From Bradyrhizobium roseum (GTDB lineage: Bacteria > Pseudomonadota > Alphaproteobacteria > Rhizobiales > Xanthobacteraceae): a DNA stretch of 64,000 nucleotides. Under the pieces are notes generated by a model that searched no databases, had not been told where the DNA came from, and worked only from the letters and a program-made list of their open reading frames with translations. Location of the stretch: assembly GCF_030413175.1 (NCBI RefSeq), contig NZ_CP129212.1, positions 4,030,001-4,094,000 on the forward strand. The letters are read 5' to 3'. A program made the position numbers and the translations under genes. Shown piece by piece: positions 61,070 through 64,000 of this stretch. Every line of letters begins with the position of its first letter. The first letter of the stretch is position 1.

Positions 61070-61128
61070 TCTGACTTCACTTGCCGCACCCGCCTTCGAA
61101 GGTTTGGCAGTCCGGCGAGGCTGCCGGC

Positions 61129-61329
61129 TCAGGCTGCCGCTTCCATCTCCATTTCGGCATCGAGATCGGCGATGACATCCTCAAACGCCGAGATCGCCTG
61201 CTGGATCGCCGCGATCTGCATCAATTCCCAGCTTGAAACCGGACCGCTGCGATTCTGCAACGCGACGACGAGATCGCGGCGCTGCTCCTTAAGCTGAACA
61301 AGCGGTAAACCATGATCCGGCAAACCCAT
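61129..61329 (-). CDS. 66-aa small helical protein
   Basis: MGLPDHGLPLVQLKEQRRDL, then VVALQNRSGPVSSWELMQIA and AIQQAISAFEDVIADLDAEM, ending in an Ala/Glu/Met tail. Two helices joined by a short loop, probably cytoplasmic. No family recognised. The ATG at 61329 gives the clean N-terminus. Confidence 0.6.
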   Translation of the reverse strand: MGLPDHGLPLVQLKEQRRDLVVALQNRSGPVSSWELMQIAAIQQAISAFEDVIADLDAEMEMEAAA

Positions 61330-61433
61330 AACAAATTCCCCTGCCTGTGATTGGTAGCCGGTTGTAGCGGGCGGATTCTGAAAACGGCTTACAAAACTCA
61401 GGCAAATTTTAGCGATTCTGACACTCCGTAGCC

Positions 61434-62159
61434 TCACGTGAAGCCCGCTGCCCGCACCATCTTCTTGATCTGGTTGAACAGCGCCTCCGTGACATTCCGC
61501 GTCGCCCAGTCGCTCAGATGCAGCACGTCCCTGTCGGCCGGATCGATAAATTCCCGCATCGGGATGGTCTTCAGCCAATGCTCCATCAGGGCGTAGCGAG
61601 AAAAGACATCGACCCCGGCAGCCTCCGCCAGTTCGGATATGCGTTTCACCATCTTGTCGGAGAGTTCTTTCTTCTCGGGCTTCTCGACGACGGCGGTGGT
61701 ATATTGCGAATCCATCAGGATGACATCGGCCGGTATCTTGGCCAGCCGCTCCAGTCCATCCTCGATGGCGGTCACGACCTCTTCGAATACGAATTCGGTA
61801 TTGCGGTAGACGGCGTTGGTGCCGACCTGCCAGATCACCAGCGCCGGCGCCTCGTCGATCACGTCGGACTTCATGCGTGGCAGTTGGGTCGTCGCCTCCT
61901 CGCCACCGACCCCCCGGTTGATCACGTTGATCATCCGCTTGCCGAATCCATCCATCATCTGGTTGCCAAACTCAGCTCTCAGCATAAGCTCGAGATAGGA
62001 TGGATAGGGTACGATGGCGCCCGCGCCCGCCGTCGACGAGGAACCCAAGGCAACGATTTTGGTGTTTCGCTGCTTCAGGCACCGCGCCAGATTTGGCAGC
62101 GGGTATTTGAAGCCCGCGATATCGTGCTGCAACTCGCCAGGCGGGGAAGTTTCTGCCAT
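61434..62159 (-). CDS. SGNH/GDSL hydrolase family protein
   Basis: A 241-aa hydrolase. Block I IVALGSSSTAGAGA has the nucleophile Ser in GSSST; Gly of block II is in NRGVGGEEA; block III WQVGTNAVYR has the Asn; block V RDVLHLSDWA has Asp and His. This is the arrangement of SGNH-fold esterases acting on lipids or acetylated sugars. No signal peptide, so it is cytoplasmic or membrane-associated. Divergent from the SDR gene at 62270. Confidence 0.88.
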   Translation of the reverse strand: MAETSPPGELQHDIAGFKYPLPNLARCLKQRNTKIVALGSSSTAGAGAIVPYPSYLELMLRAEFGNQMMDGFGKRMINVINRGVGGEEATTQLPRMKSDVIDEAPALVIWQVGTNAVYRNTEFVFEEVVTAIEDGLERLAKIPADVILMDSQYTTAVVEKPEKKELSDKMVKRISELAEAAGVDVFSRYALMEHWLKTIPMREFIDPADRDVLHLSDWATRNVTEALFNQIKKMVRAAGFT

Positions 62160-62269
62160 ATGCCCTCCCTGTTGTCGGAGCGATCAATGATCCGGCATAG
62201 TGGCACGGAATTTGACCGAGCAATGCAACTCGTTTTCACCAAAACTCGCCGTTTGCCGGGAGGTCCATC

Positions 62270-62950
62270 ATGGACGGAAAAGTGATAGTCGTCACGGGCG
62301 CGCTCGGCGCGCTTGGCCGGGTGGTCGTCGCGGAAGCGCGATCGCGCGGCGCGCGCCTGGCGTGCGTCGACCATGCGCCGACGCAAGTCCCGGCAACGTC
62401 AGAACTTCTGGAACTCGGCGGCGTCGACCTCACCGATGCCGCCCAGGCCGGCAAGGCGGTCAACGCCGCCGCCTCGCATTTCGGCAGGCTCGATGCGCTG
62501 GTCAACATCGCCGGCGGTTTTGCCTTCGAGACGGTGGCGGATGGCGATCCCGGAACGTGGCAGCGGATGTACGCGCTCAACGTCATGACGGCGCTGAACG
62601 CATCGCGCGCGGCCATCCCGCATCTCGCCGCCTCGGGCACCGGGCGCATCGTCAATGTCGGGGCAATGGGCGCGCTTCAGGCGGGTAGCGGCATGGGCGC
62701 CTATGCCGCTTCGAAAGCCGGCGTGCACCGCCTCACCGAGGCGCTCGCAGCCGAACTCAAGGGCAGGATCACGGTCAACGCCGTGCTGCCCTCGATCATC
62801 GACACCGCGGCCAACCGCGACAGCATGCCGAAATCCGATTTTGCAAAATGGGTGCGCCCGAAGGAACTGGCCGACGTGATCCTGTTCCTGGCCAGCGACG
62901 CCGCCAGCGCCGTCACCGGCGTCTTGCTGCCGGTGAACGGGCGGGTTTAG
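62270..62950 (+). CDS. SDR family oxidoreductase
   Basis: A 226-aa short-chain dehydrogenase. The cofactor loop is VIVVTGALGALGRVVVAEAR with TGALGALG; ALVNIAGG replaces NNAG; the catalytic Ser and Tyr-x3-Lys are in RIVNVGAMGALQAGS (Ser appears substituted or shifted) and GAYAASKAGVHRL (Tyr/Lys present); it ends with GVLLPVNGRV. NAD(P) specificity is not clear. Short (226 aa) for the family, fine for simple SDRs. Confidence 0.9.
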   Translation: MDGKVIVVTGALGALGRVVVAEARSRGARLACVDHAPTQVPATSELLELGGVDLTDAAQAGKAVNAAASHFGRLDALVNIAGGFAFETVADGDPGTWQRMYALNVMTALNASRAAIPHLAASGTGRIVNVGAMGALQAGSGMGAYAASKAGVHRLTEALAAELKGRITVNAVLPSIIDTAANRDSMPKSDFAKWVRPKELADVILFLASDAASAVTGVLLPVNGRV

Positions 62951-63012
62951 TCCGGCATGTGGCTGCCCTGGTACGGCTTTTCGATGAGCTCGCAGCGTGT
63001 TATGTTACTTCA

Positions 63013-63210
63013 ATGACCACAGAAGATATCGAAAAGGCCGTTGAGCAATTGCCGCCGCGAGAACTGGCCAGGTTTCGTGCCTGGTTTGAAGCATTTGACG
63101 CCGATCGCTTTGACGCGGCGATCGAACGTGATGCGCATGCGGGCAAGCTCGACGCATTTGCAGAGGAAGCCGTCGCAGCCTATCGCGCTGGCAAATCCAC
63201 CGACTTGTGA
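63013..63210 (+). CDS. Type II antitoxin-like protein
   Basis: A 65-aa acidic protein: MTTEDIEKAVEQLPPRELAR, FRAWFEAFDADRFDAAIERD, AGKLDAFAEEAVAAYRAGKS. This E..V..LP..E...F..WF..FD...WD..IE.D...G.LD....EA...Y..G pattern is typical of antitoxins paired with ParE/RelE-like toxins. Its TGA overlaps the GTG of the (broken) toxin gene in a GTGA junction, the usual coupling. Confidence 0.8.
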   Translation: MTTEDIEKAVEQLPPRELARFRAWFEAFDADRFDAAIERDAHAGKLDAFAEEAVAAYRAGKSTDL

Positions 63211-63459
63211 GACATTCTGCATCGCCAGGTTTTGGGACGCCTACCGATCATTGCCTTCCTCGATCCAAAAGCTGGCTGATGCCAACTTTGCTTTACTGAA
63301 ACGTGACCCGCGCCATCCCTCGCTTCGATTCAAACGAGTGGGTCGGTATTGGTCTGCCCGTGTTGGCCTGCGCTATCGTGCCTTGGCCATTGAAGTCGAT
63401 GACGTCTGCGTTTGGTTCTGGATCGGTCTCACGCGGACTACGATCGATTGATCGATTAG
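63207..63459 (+). pseudogene. ParE/RelE-like toxin with two 1-nt deletions
   Basis: Starting at the GTG overlapping the antitoxin stop, the frame reads MRHSASP, then shifts near 63226 into RFWDAYRSLPSSIQKLADAN, FALLKRDPRHPSLRFKRVGR, YWSARVGLRYRALAIEVDD, VCVWFWIG, and shifts again near 63426 into SHADYDRLID with a stop at 63459. With one base restored at each place it becomes an intact toxin of about 84 aa with the normal FWIGSHADYD ending of this family. As sequenced, it cannot make a full toxin, while the antitoxin is intact. Confidence 0.8.
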
Positions 63460-64000
63460 TCCTCCACAGCTACCAGCTTTCGCAGCACGGCCTTGAAGCG
63501 GATGCTGCGCTTGCCGGCGAGCGCGGTGGCTTCGCCTTCCGCTCCCTCGCTGTCATAGGTGCCGGAAAAGCCGATGCCGACCTCATGGCCGCCGAACAGC
63601 AGCCGGTCGCCCTTCGACTGCGTGTGCTCGCGGTTGACGAGTTCGCCCTTCCACTTGCCGTTCGCCGCCGTATAGGCTCCGATGTAATCGAAGAACGCGT
63701 CGCCGCCCCGGATGCGTCCGTCATGCAGCAGCATGACGCCGCTGTTGCCGGCATCGATGCCGTCGAGCATGCGGATGTGGATGGAATAGAGCCCGTTGCC
63801 GATTCCGTCCGGGCCGACTGCGCCGGGCGGCGGCGCATCATCGTCGTTGATCGGCGTGAGCACGGTATTGAACCGCAAGCCCGGCAAGGCCGCGCTGCCG
63901 CCTTCGAAATGAATTTCGTCCCCGCGGCGCGCGCCGGTGTAGTTCAGCGCGATGTTATCGATATCGAACATCGGGACATAGCCGGGGTCGTAGTAATGGC
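63456..64000 (-). CDS. GrlR-like tandem-domain protein, 5' end beyond the window
   Basis: The visible C-terminal 181 residues match the second domain of the protein at 57007: GNGLYSIHIRMLDGIDAGNS, then GRIRGGDAFFDYIGAYTAANG and the ALAGKRSIRFKAVLRKLVAV end. Upstream of the visible ATG at 63971 the frame stays open (HYYDPGYVP) through the window edge, so the gene continues, probably with a first GrlR-like domain. Three members of this family (two genes and a relic) within 8 kb suggest recent expansion. Confidence 0.65.
   Translation of the reverse strand, partial: HYYDPGYVPMFDIDNIALNYTGARRGDEIHFEGGSAALPGLRFNTVLTPINDDDAPPPGAVGPDGIGNGLYSIHIRMLDGIDAGNSGVMLLHDGRIRGGDAFFDYIGAYTAANGKWKGELVNREHTQSKGDRLLFGGHEVGIGFSGTYDSEGAEGEATALAGKRSIRFKAVLRKLVAVED

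Overview
The window looks like chromosomal DNA of a Bradyrhizobium-type alphaproteobacterium (Bradyrhizobium or a close relative such as Rhodopseudomonas). This rests on very high GC with strong GC3 bias, a class II B12-dependent ribonucleotide reductase, a eukaryote-like type II glutamine synthetase with a divergent DUF2735/GstI-type gene, GapR (DUF2312), BA14K-type secreted proteins, Bug-family solute-binding proteins, NDUFA12, and the dispersed GTAGCCCGGATGAGCG palindromes typical of this group. No rRNA, tRNA, CRISPR array, insertion sequence or prophage was recognised.

Layout. 0-6.2 kb: a truncated DJ-1/PfpI protein, NDUFA12, a glycine-rich BA14K protein, an EamA transporter, then a receiver protein and a CHASE3 hybrid histidine kinase in tandem. 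6.2-15.6 kb: a lone TAXI binding protein coupled to a TagO-like and a DsrE-like exported protein; an IclR regulator divergent from a PQ-loop protein, a Bug binding protein and a metallo-hydrolase, with a paired palindromic operator between them; a ketopantoate-reductase-like enzyme and a second EamA transporter. 15.6-20 kb: nrdJ with an NrdR-box-like site and a long structured leader. 20-23 kb: an AT-richer island with an ImmA/IrrE gene interrupted by an in-frame amber codon, and an AIPR-like (phage abortive-infection type) gene bracketed by four copies of a palindromic motif. 23-29.2 kb: a repeat-rich accessory zone with effector-like proteins, including an HExxH zincin effector followed by a candidate immunity gene. 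29-44.5 kb: a CREST/ceramidase-like membrane protein, a frameshifted VOC protein, a Bug protein, several small secreted proteins, gapR, a pdxY-hisC-panE-like cluster, an FMN reductase, and a duplicated two-gene cassette (DUF6894 plus a tiny partner). 44.5-48.8 kb: a chemoreceptor and a frameshifted hybrid histidine kinase. 48.8-53.2 kb: a tight four-gene oxidoreductase operon. 53.3-57.7 kb: GDPD, an ABC-F ATPase, a ModA-like protein and GrlR-like proteins. 58-60 kb: glnII with a sigma-54 promoter and the divergent gstI-like gene. 60-64 kb: MliC-like protein, phosphatase, SGNH hydrolase, SDR, a toxin-antitoxin pair with a broken toxin, and a GrlR-like gene running off the edge.

The most unusual items are the AIPR-like island, the zincin effector/immunity pair, the duplicated DUF6894 cassette whose second gene carries a strict DPYRPE/HYMRGPGPKW signature, a tandem-domain GrlR-like family, and a set of single-base lesions (four apparent 1-nt deletions and one amber codon) that are either real gene decay or consensus errors.
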